Shown here in pieces: positions 25,952 through 35,303 of a stretch of DNA of 64,000 nt. Source of the stretch: CAYNWT01 sp964450955. Its GTDB lineage: Bacteria > Planctomycetota > Planctomycetia > Planctomycetales > Planctomycetaceae. Location of the stretch: NCBI GenBank assembly GCA_964450955.1, contig CAYVFI010000023.1:1-64000 (forward strand). The letters are read 5' to 3'. The notes below the pieces were generated by a model. That model saw only the letters and a program-made list of their open reading frames with translations, did no database searches and was not told the DNA's origin. A program made the translations under genes and the position numbers. How positions within the stretch are numbered: the stretch's first letter is position 1; every line of letters begins with the position of its first letter.

Positions 25952-28900
25952 ATGATTCGCACCTCTTCCCGTTGCCTGTTTCTATTGCTCGCGCTGGTTA
26001 CGTGGCAAAGCGCTGCCAACGCGCGGGGAACACGTTTGCTGCGTGATCCCGATGTCAGTGAGAACCATATCGTCTTCGTTCACGCCAACGATTTGTGGTT
26101 GGTGGGCCGCGACGGGGGCAACGCAATGCGGCTGACCAGCGGCGAGGGTGGCGAAAGCGATCCGGTGTTCTCAAAAGATGGCAAGTCCATCGCGTTCACC
26201 GCGCAGTACGGCGGCAATTCGGACGTGTACGTTGTGAACACGACCGGTGGCGAACCGAAACGGCTGACATGGCACCCGGGCGCGGATGTGGTTCAGGGCT
26301 GGACTCCGGATGGCCGTGTTATGTTCCGCAGCGGGCGGGCAGGGCAGCCAACCAGGTTGTGGCAGTTCTACACGGTGTCGCCGGACGGCGGCTTCCCAAA
26401 ACAGTTGAAGGTTCCGCAGGCCTATCACGGCGAAATGAGTGCCGATGGCAAACACCTGGCCTATCAGGAAATAGGATTATGGGATCCCGAATGGCGCAAC
26501 TATCGCGGCGGGCAGGCTCAGCCGATTGCAATCGTGTCGACTGACACATGGGAACGCGTCACTACACCAACCCAGGGCGAACGCCACCTCGCACCGGTGT
26601 GGCTGGACGGTGTCGTGTACTACTTGTCTGAACGCGATTACGCCAGCAACGTGTGGTCGTTCGATCCGACTACGAAGACCGAAAAACAACTGACCAAACA
26701 TGCCGACTTCGACTGCAAGAGCATCGGAGCCGGCGCGGGTGTGGTTGTGTACGAACAAGCCGGCTACCTGCACGAATTGGATCCGAAGACCGGCGAAACC
26801 AAACAACTTGAAATCAACGTTGCCCGCGATCTGAATTGGGCTCGTCCACGATGGGAAGACATCGAAGCTGGCGATCTGCGGGACGCTCGGCTATCGCCAA
26901 CCGGCAAACGCGCGATCTTTGAAACGCGTGGCGACTTGTTTACGGCTCCGCTGGACAAGGGCAGCTGGCGAAACATTACGCAGACGCCGGGTATCGCCGA
27001 TCGGCACGCGGTTTGGTCACCGGACGGGCAGCAGATTGCGTGGTTCAATGACGACGGTGGCGAGTACGGTTTGGTGATCGCCGATCAAAACGGTCAGAAC
27101 CGCCGCCGGATTGAAATTTCGGAACCGACTTTCTTCTTTGTTCCAACCTGGTCGCCCGACGGCAAGCATCTGGCGTTTTCCGATACCGACTACCGCGTTC
27201 TGGTTCTCAACATCGAAAGCGGAAAAGTCAAACACGTTGACACCGATCGGTTCGCTCATCCCGAACGGTCCATGAACCCGGTGTGGTCGCCCGATTCCAA
27301 ATGGCTGGCATACCCACGGCGACTGGAGAACCAACTGCGAGTCATCGTGGTTTGCAACGCGGAGACCGGCGAGAAACACAACCTCACCAACGGCATGGCC
27401 GACGCCATCAGTCCGGTTTGGGACGCGTCCGGCAAGTACGTTTACTTTCTGGCTTCCACAGATTTTGGATTGAACACGGGCTGGTTGGACATGACGTCCT
27501 ACGACCGCCCCGTCACGCGCGCGTTGTATGTTGCGATTCTGGACGCGGACGAACCATCCCCGTTTCTCCCGATTAGCGATGAAGAAGCACCCGAAAAGGC
27601 TGATGAGGCTGATAAGAAGAAGGACGACGCCAGCAAGAAAGACAGCGAACCACTTGGTGTTTGGGCCGATGGTCAGGAGCCCAAAGACGGCGACAAACAA
27701 GGAAACAAGAAAGCGGCAAAGAAGGCCGCCAGGCCTGTCGAAGTGAAGATCGACTTTGAAGGCATCGAACTTCGAATCGTCGATGCCCCCGGCCTGCCGC
27801 GGCGCAATTATGTTGGGTTGCAGAAGGCCCCCAAGGGCAAAGTGTTTGTTCTGGAATCCATCGAAAACGAACGCGGCTCGACAGTGCATCGGTACGACGT
27901 TGAGAAACGAAAAGCCGACAAGTTCGCCGAAGGCATTCGGTTCGTAACGACATCGCACGACCGCAGGAAGGTTCTGCTGCAGACCGGAAGCGGGTTCACT
28001 TCGGCCGATGCCTCGGGTTCAAAAGGCGTCGCGAAATCGGTGTCGCTTAGCGGCATGCGAGTGAAGGTCGATCCGCGAGCAGAATGGAAACAGATGCTGC
28101 GGGACGGCTGGCGTTATATGCGGGACTTCTTGTACGTCGACAACGTCCACGGCGCGCCGTGGGATGAGGTTTGGGAGTGGTACAGTCCGTGGCTGGAACA
28201 TGTGAACCACCGTTCGGACTTCAACTATCTGCTGGACATCGTCTCGGGCGAAGTGGCTGTTGGACACTCGTACGTCCGCGGCGGCGACATGCCGGATCTC
28301 ACCAACCCGCGCACTGGTTTGTTGGGAGCCGACCTGGAAGAAGTCGATGGGTTCTATCGCATTGCGAAAATCTATTCCGGTGGTGAGTGGACGCCGGGTG
28401 TCACCGGACCGCTGTCAATGCCGGGCCTTGGCGTGAAGGAAGGCGACTTCATCATTGCGATCGAAGGCCGCGTTCTGAAAGCTCCGGACAACCCGTTCAA
28501 GCTGTTGGAAGGAACCGCCGGACGAACCATCAATCTGACCATCAATTCCAAACCAAACTTCGAAGGCGCGAAGAATGTTGCGGTGGTTCCAGCGGCCAGC
28601 GAAAATCAGCTGCGTACATGGGCGTGGGTCGAACACAACAAGCGCCGCGTTGACGAACTTAGCGACGGCAAACTGGCTTATGTCTGGTTGCCGAACACCG
28701 GCCGCGGCGGGTACACGTATTTCAATCGCATGTATTTTGCGCAGCAGGACCGACAGGGAGCCGTCATTGACGAACGCAACAACGGTGGCGGATCGGCGGC
28801 CGACTACATCATCGAAGTTCTCGCTCGCGAACTAACCGGATACTTCAATTCGAACGCCGGCGACAAGCGACCGTTTACCCAGCCCATGGCCGGACTGTTC

Positions 28901-29290
28901 GGCCCGAAAGTCATGATCATCAACGAACGCGCCGGTTCCGGCGGCGACCTGCTGCCGTACCTGTTCCGCTTCAGGAAACTTGGTCCACTAATCGGGACGA
29001 AGACATGGGGCGGTCTTGTCGGAACCTGGGACACCCCGCCGCTCATCGACGGCGGCCGGTTTGTCGCTCCGCGCGGCGGGTTCATTGACGTCGATGGCAA
29101 GTGGGCCGTCGAAGGCGAAGGCGTCGCCCCGGACATCGAAGTCCGCAACGATCCCAAACCCGTCATCGACGGCGGCGACCCACAACTCGAACGCGCCGTG
29201 GTGGAAGCTTTGAAGTTGCTGGAAACAAAGAAGGTTGAGTTTAAGAAAGAACCGCCAGCGCCGGTTCGATCGCGGCGGCCTGCGAAGTAG
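25952..29290 (+). CDS. Secreted tricorn-like S41 protease with PDZ domain
   Basis: 1112 aa with a signal peptide (FLLLALVTWQSAANA). Residues about 30-530 form WD/TolB-like propellers (GESDPVFSKDGKSIAFTAQYGGNSD, HAVWSPDGQQIAWFNDDGG). A Lys/Glu/Asp-rich linker (about 545-600) is an insertion not seen in archaeal tricorn. Then come the C1 helical domain with VAVGHSYVRGGD (the catalytic S/H pair position), a PDZ domain (about 800-870, MPGLGVKEGDFIIAIEG) and the S41 core with nucleophile Ser in ERAGSGGD and an EGEGVAPDIEV end. In archaea tricorn degrades peptides downstream of the proteasome; here export suggests scavenging of peptides in the periplasm. Monocistronic as far as seen. Confidence 0.93.
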   Translation: MIRTSSRCLFLLLALVTWQSAANARGTRLLRDPDVSENHIVFVHANDLWLVGRDGGNAMRLTSGEGGESDPVFSKDGKSIAFTAQYGGNSDVYVVNTTGGEPKRLTWHPGADVVQGWTPDGRVMFRSGRAGQPTRLWQFYTVSPDGGFPKQLKVPQAYHGEMSADGKHLAYQEIGLWDPEWRNYRGGQAQPIAIVSTDTWERVTTPTQGERHLAPVWLDGVVYYLSERDYASNVWSFDPTTKTEKQLTKHADFDCKSIGAGAGVVVYEQAGYLHELDPKTGETKQLEINVARDLNWARPRWEDIEAGDLRDARLSPTGKRAIFETRGDLFTAPLDKGSWRNITQTPGIADRHAVWSPDGQQIAWFNDDGGEYGLVIADQNGQNRRRIEISEPTFFFVPTWSPDGKHLAFSDTDYRVLVLNIESGKVKHVDTDRFAHPERSMNPVWSPDSKWLAYPRRLENQLRVIVVCNAETGEKHNLTNGMADAISPVWDASGKYVYFLASTDFGLNTGWLDMTSYDRPVTRALYVAILDADEPSPFLPISDEEAPEKADEADKKKDDASKKDSEPLGVWADGQEPKDGDKQGNKKAAKKAARPVEVKIDFEGIELRIVDAPGLPRRNYVGLQKAPKGKVFVLESIENERGSTVHRYDVEKRKADKFAEGIRFVTTSHDRRKVLLQTGSGFTSADASGSKGVAKSVSLSGMRVKVDPRAEWKQMLRDGWRYMRDFLYVDNVHGAPWDEVWEWYSPWLEHVNHRSDFNYLLDIVSGEVAVGHSYVRGGDMPDLTNPRTGLLGADLEEVDGFYRIAKIYSGGEWTPGVTGPLSMPGLGVKEGDFIIAIEGRVLKAPDNPFKLLEGTAGRTINLTINSKPNFEGAKNVAVVPAASENQLRTWAWVEHNKRRVDELSDGKLAYVWLPNTGRGGYTYFNRMYFAQQDRQGAVIDERNNGGGSAADYIIEVLARELTGYFNSNAGDKRPFTQPMAGLFGPKVMIINERAGSGGDLLPYLFRFRKLGPLIGTKTWGGLVGTWDTPPLIDGGRFVAPRGGFIDVDGKWAVEGEGVAPDIEVRNDPKPVIDGGDPQLERAVVEALKLLETKKVEFKKEPPAPVRSRRPAK

Positions 29291-29346
29291 CGGATCGGTT
29301 TTTTGGCGACAGAGTGGAAAACGGACAAGCTGCTAAGGGAAGAAGT

Positions 29347-29454
29347 CTAGTGCGTCCACTTGAACCAAATGGTTCCAGAATCCACTGAGTGGAATTCTCC
29401 GGAATCTATTGACGAGTGAACCGCACTAGCCGAATGAGGGCCTGAAGTCGGCTA
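29347..29454. repeat. Cluster of inverted repeats between convergent genes
   Basis: CTAGTGCG at 29347-29354 pairs with CGCACTAG at 29422-29429. Smaller palindromes (CCACT-G-AGTGG and GAACC-AAAT-GGTTC) lie inside, and TAGCCGA/TCGGCTA arms follow at 29427-29433 and 29448-29454. It lies between the converging tricorn-like and coiled-coil protein genes, so it may form transcript ends, though no T-run is present. Confidence 0.5.
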
Positions 29455-29492
29455 CATTCCGGGTTCGTGTCTCAAGATAGAAGAGCGTCTCG

Positions 29493-30482
29493 TTAGTTGT
29501 CGTCTTCGTCTTTATCTTCGTCTGCTGGAACAAGTCTTTCGATCCGAATCGCGGCGCCGGCTGGGGCGGCATTGATTCTGATGTTTCCGACGCCGCCAAA
29601 GCCTCCCGCGGCGCCCATGCCGGGTTGCAATCGACGCAGTTCGCTTTCGAATGACGCTTTCCATTCCGCCAATTGTGGTTCTGACAACAATGGTTTCAGT
29701 TCCTGATAGGCGATGGGGGGAGTTTGTCTAACACCACCGACGGCGGCGAACCATCTGGTCCCCTGGTTGTCTTGCCCAACGCGGGCGGCGAGTTCTTTTC
29801 CGAAGTTGTCGTCAACCATGGTTGTTAGTTTCGTTCGTTGGTCTTTCGAAAGTAGTAGCTTTTGATCGACCTTTGCGATGAACGCAGCCACCGCGGATTT
29901 CCTGGCAAACGCGGCGCGTTCTTTGACGGCGGCGGCGTAGGCTGCACGTTGTTCCGTCGAGACAATAGTTTCGATGGCCTTGGTCCAACGCGCTTCCGTT
30001 GTGACAGTGCCGCGAGTGGTTGTTCCGCCAGGGCCCAATTGCAGATTCATTACGTTTATCATGCCCGCGAATGCCGCCGGACCGGGGGCCTCGATGACGT
30101 CTTCAATTTCGAGTTCGCCTTCGACTCTCTCTTCTTCCTGTTCTTCGTCGTCATCGGTTGCATCGTTCCCTGCCGGAAATGGTAGCGCCACGCCGGCTCG
30201 CTGCATCGCCTGACGCATTTGCTTTTGTTGCTTCTCAAACTTTTCCATCGCCGAAGCGACGGCTCCCTTTCCTGCCAGTTTCAGCTTGCGTTCCTGCTGT
30301 TCTGTCAGCTTGCAGATCCGTTTCATGTCGCCAATCAGAAACGCAATCTCACGTTCAAGCCGTTTCTTCTGACTTGCCGTCTGGTTCGCGGGGTTCCCTC
30401 CATTCATATTCTGGACAAAGATCTGGCCAGAGGCGGGAATGGCAAACGCGGTCAAAAGCAGGAAGGAGAGAGTGGGTTTCAT
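29493..30482 (-). CDS. Secreted coiled-coil protein, unknown function
   Basis: About 329 aa from ATG 30482, which gives a signal peptide (MKPTLSFLLLTAFAIPASGQ) cut after SGQ or nearby. Residues about 38-100 are a charged helical region (KKRLEREIAFLIGDMKRICKLTEQQERKLKLAG). An acidic stretch (DDDEEQEEERVEGELE) is followed by a second helical domain with two TEQR/SKDQR segments, recalling the repeated helical pattern of LTXXQ/Spy-like periplasmic chaperones. The C-terminus is Gly-rich, ending in an acidic tail (ADEDKDEDD). Planctomycete-type hypothetical; chaperone or metal-sensing roles are only guesses. Confidence 0.65.
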   Translation of the reverse strand: MKPTLSFLLLTAFAIPASGQIFVQNMNGGNPANQTASQKKRLEREIAFLIGDMKRICKLTEQQERKLKLAGKGAVASAMEKFEKQQKQMRQAMQRAGVALPFPAGNDATDDDEEQEEERVEGELEIEDVIEAPGPAAFAGMINVMNLQLGPGGTTTRGTVTTEARWTKAIETIVSTEQRAAYAAAVKERAAFARKSAVAAFIAKVDQKLLLSKDQRTKLTTMVDDNFGKELAARVGQDNQGTRWFAAVGGVRQTPPIAYQELKPLLSEPQLAEWKASFESELRRLQPGMGAAGGFGGVGNIRINAAPAGAAIRIERLVPADEDKDEDDN

Positions 30483-30809
30483 AGTAGTCTCGCGTGGAGA
30501 GGTATTCGTTTGCAGGCAGATGCCGACACGATTCGGAATCGTTGTCAAAACCAGCGAGTTTTTGAAGTTCAATTCACTAGACCGGTTCTCGGTGGACTGT
30601 CGGGCAATGGGACCGTCGATCAGATGCTCAAAGTCCTGTTTCGGTTACCTAAGGATCCGCCGCCAAACCCGCGAGGGTGCCGTATCACAGCTTCGAATGA
30701 AGGCTTGTGTGTGCATGAATTAGGTTGTCATCTGTGACAGGCAAGACGCTGAAGCATCAGTTTCACCGTCAATAGCTCTTGGCAGGCTTGCGTGCTGAGC
30801 GAGACGCGG
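30483..30809. other. Intergenic region, nothing recognised
   Basis: 327 bp between the coiled-coil protein start and the glycerate kinase stop, both genes on the minus strand. The frames crossing it show no family match or signal peptide. It presumably carries the promoter for the coiled-coil protein gene. No strong hairpin was noticed. Confidence 0.45.
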
Positions 30810-32150
30810 TCAGTTTGGTGTGGGGTCTATCAAGGCAATACGAATGTCCATTACGTTGGTGTGCGTGGGTCCGGTTTTCAGCAGCGCGTTTGTTGCGGCG
30901 AGGAATGGGTATGCGTTGTTGGATGCGAGATGTTGGCCGGCGCTTAATCTCAGCTGGTTGGCCAGGGTTGCGGCTTCCTGAGTGACAACGCCGCCGGCGG
31001 CGTCTGTTGGTCCGTCTTCGCCGTCGGTTCCGCCGGAGAGAATGGCGATGCAATCAGCGTCCAGGCCAAGTCGGTTTAAGGCGGCAAGAACCAGCTCCTG
31101 ATTCCGACCGCCTTTGCCAGGTTGGTCACACAATTGGACCGTTGGTTCTCCTCCGCTAATGATGCACACAGGCTTTGCGACTTCTGAGTCTCTAACGGCC
31201 AATGCTTCTTCGGCCAGTTGCACGCCAAGTTCGGCTGCGATTCCTTTGTTGTTTGAACCATGGTTTCGGACAGCATATCCAAGGGCCATGGCTGTGTGTT
31301 CGCAAGCTGTCATTGCGGCCGCGTTGTTGCCAATGATGGTGTTGGTGACACGTTCGAAGTTTGATTGCGTGTCACTGCGAGCTTCATTCAGGGCCGCCAG
31401 CACAGAATTCGGAACCGCGTTACCGAACGGTTTCAGGATTGTCAGCGCGTCTGCCGCTGTTGTGGAATCTGGAACCGTGGGGCCTGACGCGATGACGTCC
31501 AACGGGTCGCCGACAACATCCGAAATGATGAGCGATGCGATTGTTCCGGCGTTGGTCTGACTAACGATTCCGCCACCCTTTAATTCTGACAGGTGTCGGC
31601 GGACACAGTTAAGTTCGTTAATCGTTGCACCGCCGGTCATCAGCAAGCGGGTCACACGCAACTTGTCATCCAGCGTAATGCCTCGGTGTGGAGCCGGTAG
31701 CAAGGCGCTGCCACCACCCGAAAGCAGGACAACGCAGGCATCGTTTTCGTTAAGTGATCTCAACAATCGGACGATTTCGCGGGTGCCGACAACGCCCTCA
31801 GGTCGCGGTTCGTTAACGCCCGCCGGCCGCGCAGCGTGCAGTTTAATTCGCTGCAAAGAGGTCACACAGTCGCTGGGTACGTTTACCCAGCCGGTGACGC
31901 GCTGGAGTAGCTGTGAGTTGATTGATTTGAGAGCAGCTTCGAAGCCGGCCGCCATTCCAGCGCCAGCCTTGCCTGCTCCGACGACGACAATGCGGTCGGT
32001 TCGAGACAGATCAATCTCAGCCTGGCCGATACGCAGTTTGCTGCCATCACCAGCGATCGCACGCGAAACCAGCAGCTCCGAATCGACCGCCGCAAGTCCG
32101 GCGCGCCAGATTTGTTCGGCGTGTGATCGGAGGCGTGATGGCGCAGACAT
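30810..32150 (-). CDS. D-glycerate 2-kinase type (DUF4147/MOFRL family)
   Basis: About 446 aa from ATG 32150 (MSAPSRLRSHAEQIW). The N-terminal DUF4147 domain has VVVGAGKAGAGMAAGFE and VLLSGGGSALLPAP. The C-terminal MOFRL domain has IISGGEPTVQL, GKGGRNQELVLAAL and ILSGGTDGEDGPTDAAGG. The family phosphorylates D-glycerate at C2 in glyoxylate, serine or tartrate breakdown, feeding glycolysis. Related members act on hydroxypyruvate-derived compounds, so the exact substrate is open. No neighbouring glyoxylate genes. Confidence 0.9.
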   Translation of the reverse strand: MSAPSRLRSHAEQIWRAGLAAVDSELLVSRAIAGDGSKLRIGQAEIDLSRTDRIVVVGAGKAGAGMAAGFEAALKSINSQLLQRVTGWVNVPSDCVTSLQRIKLHAARPAGVNEPRPEGVVGTREIVRLLRSLNENDACVVLLSGGGSALLPAPHRGITLDDKLRVTRLLMTGGATINELNCVRRHLSELKGGGIVSQTNAGTIASLIISDVVGDPLDVIASGPTVPDSTTAADALTILKPFGNAVPNSVLAALNEARSDTQSNFERVTNTIIGNNAAAMTACEHTAMALGYAVRNHGSNNKGIAAELGVQLAEEALAVRDSEVAKPVCIISGGEPTVQLCDQPGKGGRNQELVLAALNRLGLDADCIAILSGGTDGEDGPTDAAGGVVTQEAATLANQLRLSAGQHLASNNAYPFLAATNALLKTGPTHTNVMDIRIALIDPTPN

Positions 32151-32206
32151 GTTTGCGGAGACCAACTGCAAAAGGGTGCAGCGAAGTATACCGCAATGGC
32201 GTAAAC

Positions 32207-32425
32207 CTACGCGCTGGGCCGCATGTTACTGCTGTACGCAGTGATGATCTCATAAAGATCGGTGGACACACGGACTTCGTCATCGGCGAAGTCCTGGAGC
32301 CATGTTCGGTCCCACTGGCCGGCGTCCTGGAGTACGCGGAGTAGGTCACCGAGTTGAACTTTGGCTTCCGGAGCCGGCATGGTGACGGTGTCGTCACCGC
32401 GGAAAATTCGCAGTCTGGGCCGCAT
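32207..32425 (-). CDS. Small conserved-looking protein
   Basis: About 72 aa from ATG 32425 (MRPRLRIFRGDD). It has a central helical LGDLLRVLQDA, then TWLQDFADDEVRVSTDLYEIITAY. This layout, with WLQDFxDDE, recalls a short conserved hypothetical protein of Planctomycetota that I cannot name. A longer frame reaching 32563 exists, but the added residues look non-coding. It is divergent from thpR, with 264 bp between them. Confidence 0.55.
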   Translation of the reverse strand: MRPRLRIFRGDDTVTMPAPEAKVQLGDLLRVLQDAGQWDRTWLQDFADDEVRVSTDLYEIITAYSSNMRPSA

Positions 32426-32689
32426 CGTATTTGGTTCCCCCCAAATGGAAATGCGGTCCGCAGCGTCCGAGCGGCTTAGCAACCTGCATCTCCTGCTGGT
32501 TTTATCGGGCTCCACTTCCGATAGCCTTGAGTCAAAACAACCGGTCATGTGGGTTGCAGGCACTGGAGCAGCGATAGCTGCGGACGCAAACTATTGGCTA
32601 CCATCACCTTGGGCTAACCCGGCATTTTTTGCGATCGGGCTTCGGAACCCAACGATTGACGTGATTCGCCCACGAAGTTTGGAGAACGC

Positions 32690-33268
32690 ATGCCGGACAC
32701 CATTCGCACCTTCATTGGCGTCCCTGTCACGGTTCCATCCAGGCTGGCCACAGTCTGGCAGGAACTCGCAACGCTGGGCCGCGGCGTGAAGCCTGTCGAT
32801 AGCGACTCGACACACATCACTCTGAAGTTCCTCGGCGATACATCGCCGCCGCAGGTCGATCGGATCGCCGCCATCATTGCGGAACACGCAAACACTGTGA
32901 CAGCCAGAGACACCGTTGTTCGCGGGCTGAACGCGTTCCCGAATCGCCAACGGCCAGCCATCATGTGGGCGGCATTGGAAGGCACAGCAGACCTGGTCAC
33001 TCTGGCCGGTTCTCTTGAGACCGCTCTCGAATCAGAAGGCTTCGCGCGCGAAGGGCGAGCGTACACGCCGCACCTGACGTTGGCTCGTGTCCGCGCGATC
33101 AAGGCGGGAAGCCGATCGCAGATTCCTGACGGAGTCATGGAACTTATGGCTCAGCATGCCGACACCGACTTTGGGACGGTTCGCATTGATAAAGTCGTGC
33201 TCTATCAGTCGGTTCTGTCTGACGCCGGGCCGGAGTACTCACGGCTGGCAACGGTTAAGCTCGCCTGA
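32690..33268 (+). CDS. thpR: RNA 2',3'-cyclic phosphodiesterase ThpR (LigT-like)
   Basis: 192 aa. The two HxT motifs of the 2H phosphoesterase fold are present: H42-I-T in THITLKFLG and H128-L-T in YTPHLTLARV. The N-terminus RTFIGVPV matches the family opening. It opens 2',3'-cyclic phosphates in RNA to 2'-phosphates, and can ligate tRNA halves in vitro; the cellular role remains uncertain. Single gene. Confidence 0.92.
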   Translation: MPDTIRTFIGVPVTVPSRLATVWQELATLGRGVKPVDSDSTHITLKFLGDTSPPQVDRIAAIIAEHANTVTARDTVVRGLNAFPNRQRPAIMWAALEGTADLVTLAGSLETALESEGFAREGRAYTPHLTLARVRAIKAGSRSQIPDGVMELMAQHADTDFGTVRIDKVVLYQSVLSDAGPEYSRLATVKLA

Positions 33269-33363
33269 GGCGTCGCCAGTTCCGGGGCGCTGCGGTTGCT
33301 CATGAAAAGTGGAGCAACTATCGATGAATGAATGTCAGGGAAGTGGCTTGTCGCGATGCGACG

Positions 33364-33388
33364 AGCTGGCTGAGGGCCTCAGCCAGCT
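33364..33388. repeat. Perfect hairpin between convergent thpR and ruvA
   Basis: Arms of 11 bp (AGCTGGCTGAG and CTCAGCCAGCT) with a 3-nt GGC loop. It is 95 bp after the thpR stop and 34 bp before the ruvA stop. There is no T-run on either side. It may serve as a weak bidirectional transcript end or be a REP-like palindrome. Confidence 0.75.
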
Positions 33389-33421
33389 ACATCTCTATCT
33401 GTACTGATCGTAGACGGACCA

Positions 33422-34051
33422 CTAGTCCGAGCGTTCATTTTTGTATACGGCACTCAGGACGTCTTCGACAGTCTTCATTTTCTTGCCGGCCTCGATGACG
33501 GTATCGATTTTGGTTCGGGCATCTGCCGTTGAGTGACCCAGTGCGAGTAGTGCTTCGAATGCGTCGTTTAGAATATCGCTGCTGCCGACTTTCTGATCCT
33601 TCGGCAGGTCTTCTGAGACCATCAGTGCGAACCGAGCCATCTTGCGGCGTAGTTTCGCGACGATCCGTTCGGCAACGGCCGGCCCGATGCCGGGAAGCGT
33701 GCTGAGCTGTTTAATGTCCTGTTCTTCAATCGCGGTGGCGACTTCGGCCACGGGACGAACCATGGCGCGCAGAGTTTTCTTGACGCCCACGCCATCGACC
33801 GAGCAAACCATGTCGAAGAATTGGCGTTCGACATTCGACATGAACCCGACCAGACGCGGAGTCAACCGGCCGCGCTGCGGGTTTCCTTCGATGTATTCAA
33901 TCGTGCACAGGTCGATTTGCTCACCGATCTTCGCCTGCAGTCGACGACGAACAAAATCGGGGACCAGCACTTCGTGGTGGAAGGCTCCGATGTCGATGGT
34001 GGCCGCGACTTCAGACAAGCTAACCAGTGTGCCGGTGATGCGAGTAATCAA
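33422..34051 (-). CDS. ruvA: Holliday junction branch migration subunit RuvA
   Basis: 209 aa starting at TTG 34051, with GGGAG about 8 nt upstream. The N-terminal OB domain (MITRITGTLVSL), helix-hairpin-helix motifs (VDGVGVKKTLRAM and LPGIGPAVAERIVAKLR) and a C-terminal RuvB-contact domain (NDAFEALLALGHSTADARTKI) are all in place. It binds four-way junctions as a tetramer and loads RuvB. It is followed upstream in the operon by ruvC and ispF (gene order ispF-ruvC-ruvA); ruvB is elsewhere, at 56.6 kb. Confidence 0.96.
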   Translation of the reverse strand: MITRITGTLVSLSEVAATIDIGAFHHEVLVPDFVRRRLQAKIGEQIDLCTIEYIEGNPQRGRLTPRLVGFMSNVERQFFDMVCSVDGVGVKKTLRAMVRPVAEVATAIEEQDIKQLSTLPGIGPAVAERIVAKLRRKMARFALMVSEDLPKDQKVGSSDILNDAFEALLALGHSTADARTKIDTVIEAGKKMKTVEDVLSAVYKNERSD

Positions 34052-34110
34052 CGATGTGCTCCCGTTTGATGTTGGACTGACTCAGCTGCGAACTACTGAG
34101 CCGCGAAGTA

Positions 34111-34623
34111 CTAAGCCGCGAACTTAACGCCGTGATACAGACACAACGCGATGGCTGATGCATCTGCAACGTCGTTTGGTTCCAGAGTCTTCTTCAGTCC
34201 CAGTTCTGCTTTGACGGCGCCCTGAATCTGTTCTTTGGATGCTCGACCACTACCGGTCAGCAACTTCTTGATTTGCGCTGGAGTGTAATGAATGATCGGA
34301 ACGCCGTACTCCGCGACCGTCATCAGCAGCACACCACGCGCGTGGGCCATGAGGATAGCCGTCTTCGGGTTGCGAACCATTGAGAACACTTGTTCGATGG
34401 CAACCGCCTGCGGTTCGTGTTCTTTCAGGACCTCTCGCAGTCCGCGTGCGAGTTCAAACACTCGTTGTGCCAGTGTGTCGGATTGTTTGGAACGCAGTAC
34501 GCCGCCTTCCAACAGTTTCGGGCCATTGGGGCTTTTTTCCAGCAGCGCATAGCCGGTTCGGTTCAGACCGGGGTCGAGACCAAGGTACCGCGTGGGTGTG
34601 GTGACGAGCTTTGACGAATCCAT
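34111..34623 (-). CDS. ruvC: Crossover junction endodeoxyribonuclease RuvC
   Basis: 170 aa. The four acidic catalytic residues of the RNase H-like resolvase are visible: D17 in LGLDPG, E77 in AIEQVF, and D151/D154 in NDVADASAIAL. The segment FSMVRNPKTAI fits the DNA-binding loop. It cuts Holliday junctions bound by RuvAB. It sits 16 bp downstream of ispF and 59 bp upstream of ruvA, so one operon is likely. Confidence 0.96.
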   Translation of the reverse strand: MDSSKLVTTPTRYLGLDPGLNRTGYALLEKSPNGPKLLEGGVLRSKQSDTLAQRVFELARGLREVLKEHEPQAVAIEQVFSMVRNPKTAILMAHARGVLLMTVAEYGVPIIHYTPAQIKKLLTGSGRASKEQIQGAVKAELGLKKTLEPNDVADASAIALCLYHGVKFAA

Positions 34624-34639
34624 TCGCGTTCTCCGGAGT

Positions 34640-35134
34640 TCACTCGTCGCGTTTGTGAATCAACACAACCGCGCTGGCCTTGATTGCTTCTTCGCGACCG
34701 ACCGGGCCCACAGCCTCGCCGCTTTTTGCTTTGACGTTAACGTTGCCCGGATCGACGTTGATAAGTTCAGCGATCCGAACTTGCATCGCTTCCTTGTATG
34801 CTGAGAGTTTCGGCCGTTCGGCGAAGACAGTGCAATCCAGATTGCCAACCGACCAACCCCGGTCGTTCATTCCGGCAATTGCTGCCTTCAATAGCTTCGT
34901 TGAATCGGCTCCCGCGAATTTTTCGTCAGTATTGGGGAACCATTCTCCAATGTCCCCGATTCCGGCCGCGCCAAGGATTGCGTCGGTTATTGCATGCAGC
35001 AGCACGTCTGCGTCGCTGTGCCCATCCAGCCCGCGGTCGTGTTCGACCGTCACGCCGCCCAGAATCAAAGGCCGCCCCTCAATGAAGCGATGAGTATCGT
35101 GGCCTTCGCCGACTCGCAGGTTCAGGTCGCTCAT
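34640..35134 (-). CDS. ispF: 2-C-methyl-D-erythritol 2,4-cyclodiphosphate synthase IspF
   Basis: 164 aa. Zinc ligands D13 and H15 in GHDTHRF and H47 in LLHAITDA, plus the GDIGEWFPNTD and AKSGEAVGPVGR segments, are diagnostic. It makes the cyclic diphosphate of the MEP isoprenoid pathway. It is the first gene of the apparent ispF-ruvC-ruvA unit. Confidence 0.96.
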   Translation of the reverse strand: MSDLNLRVGEGHDTHRFIEGRPLILGGVTVEHDRGLDGHSDADVLLHAITDAILGAAGIGDIGEWFPNTDEKFAGADSTKLLKAAIAGMNDRGWSVGNLDCTVFAERPKLSAYKEAMQVRIAELINVDPGNVNVKAKSGEAVGPVGREEAIKASAVVLIHKRDE

Positions 35135-35273
35135 GATCGTATCTGCTGATGCGCCAGTGGGTTACATACGGAGCCGCTGTGTTCCGCCCGACCGGCATCA
35201 TAGTGATCCGGCAGTCTTTGCCGCAACGAAAGCGACATAAGCCTCGACGCATTAAGACTTTACGCGATGCGGA

Positions 35274-35303
35274 TTGACACATTTTCCAAATCAACCCTAC
35301 ACT
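35274..35303 (+). promoter_or_regulatory. Sigma-70-like promoter for the lipoprotein gene
   Basis: TTGACA (35274-35279), an 18-nt spacer, then TACACT (35298-35303). This is a full consensus -35 with a four-of-six -10. The lipoprotein gene starts about 115 bp downstream. Confidence 0.5.

Noticed and set aside
27017..27958. 313-codon minus-strand frame
   Set aside because: Antisense to the tricorn-like gene; no recognisable domain.
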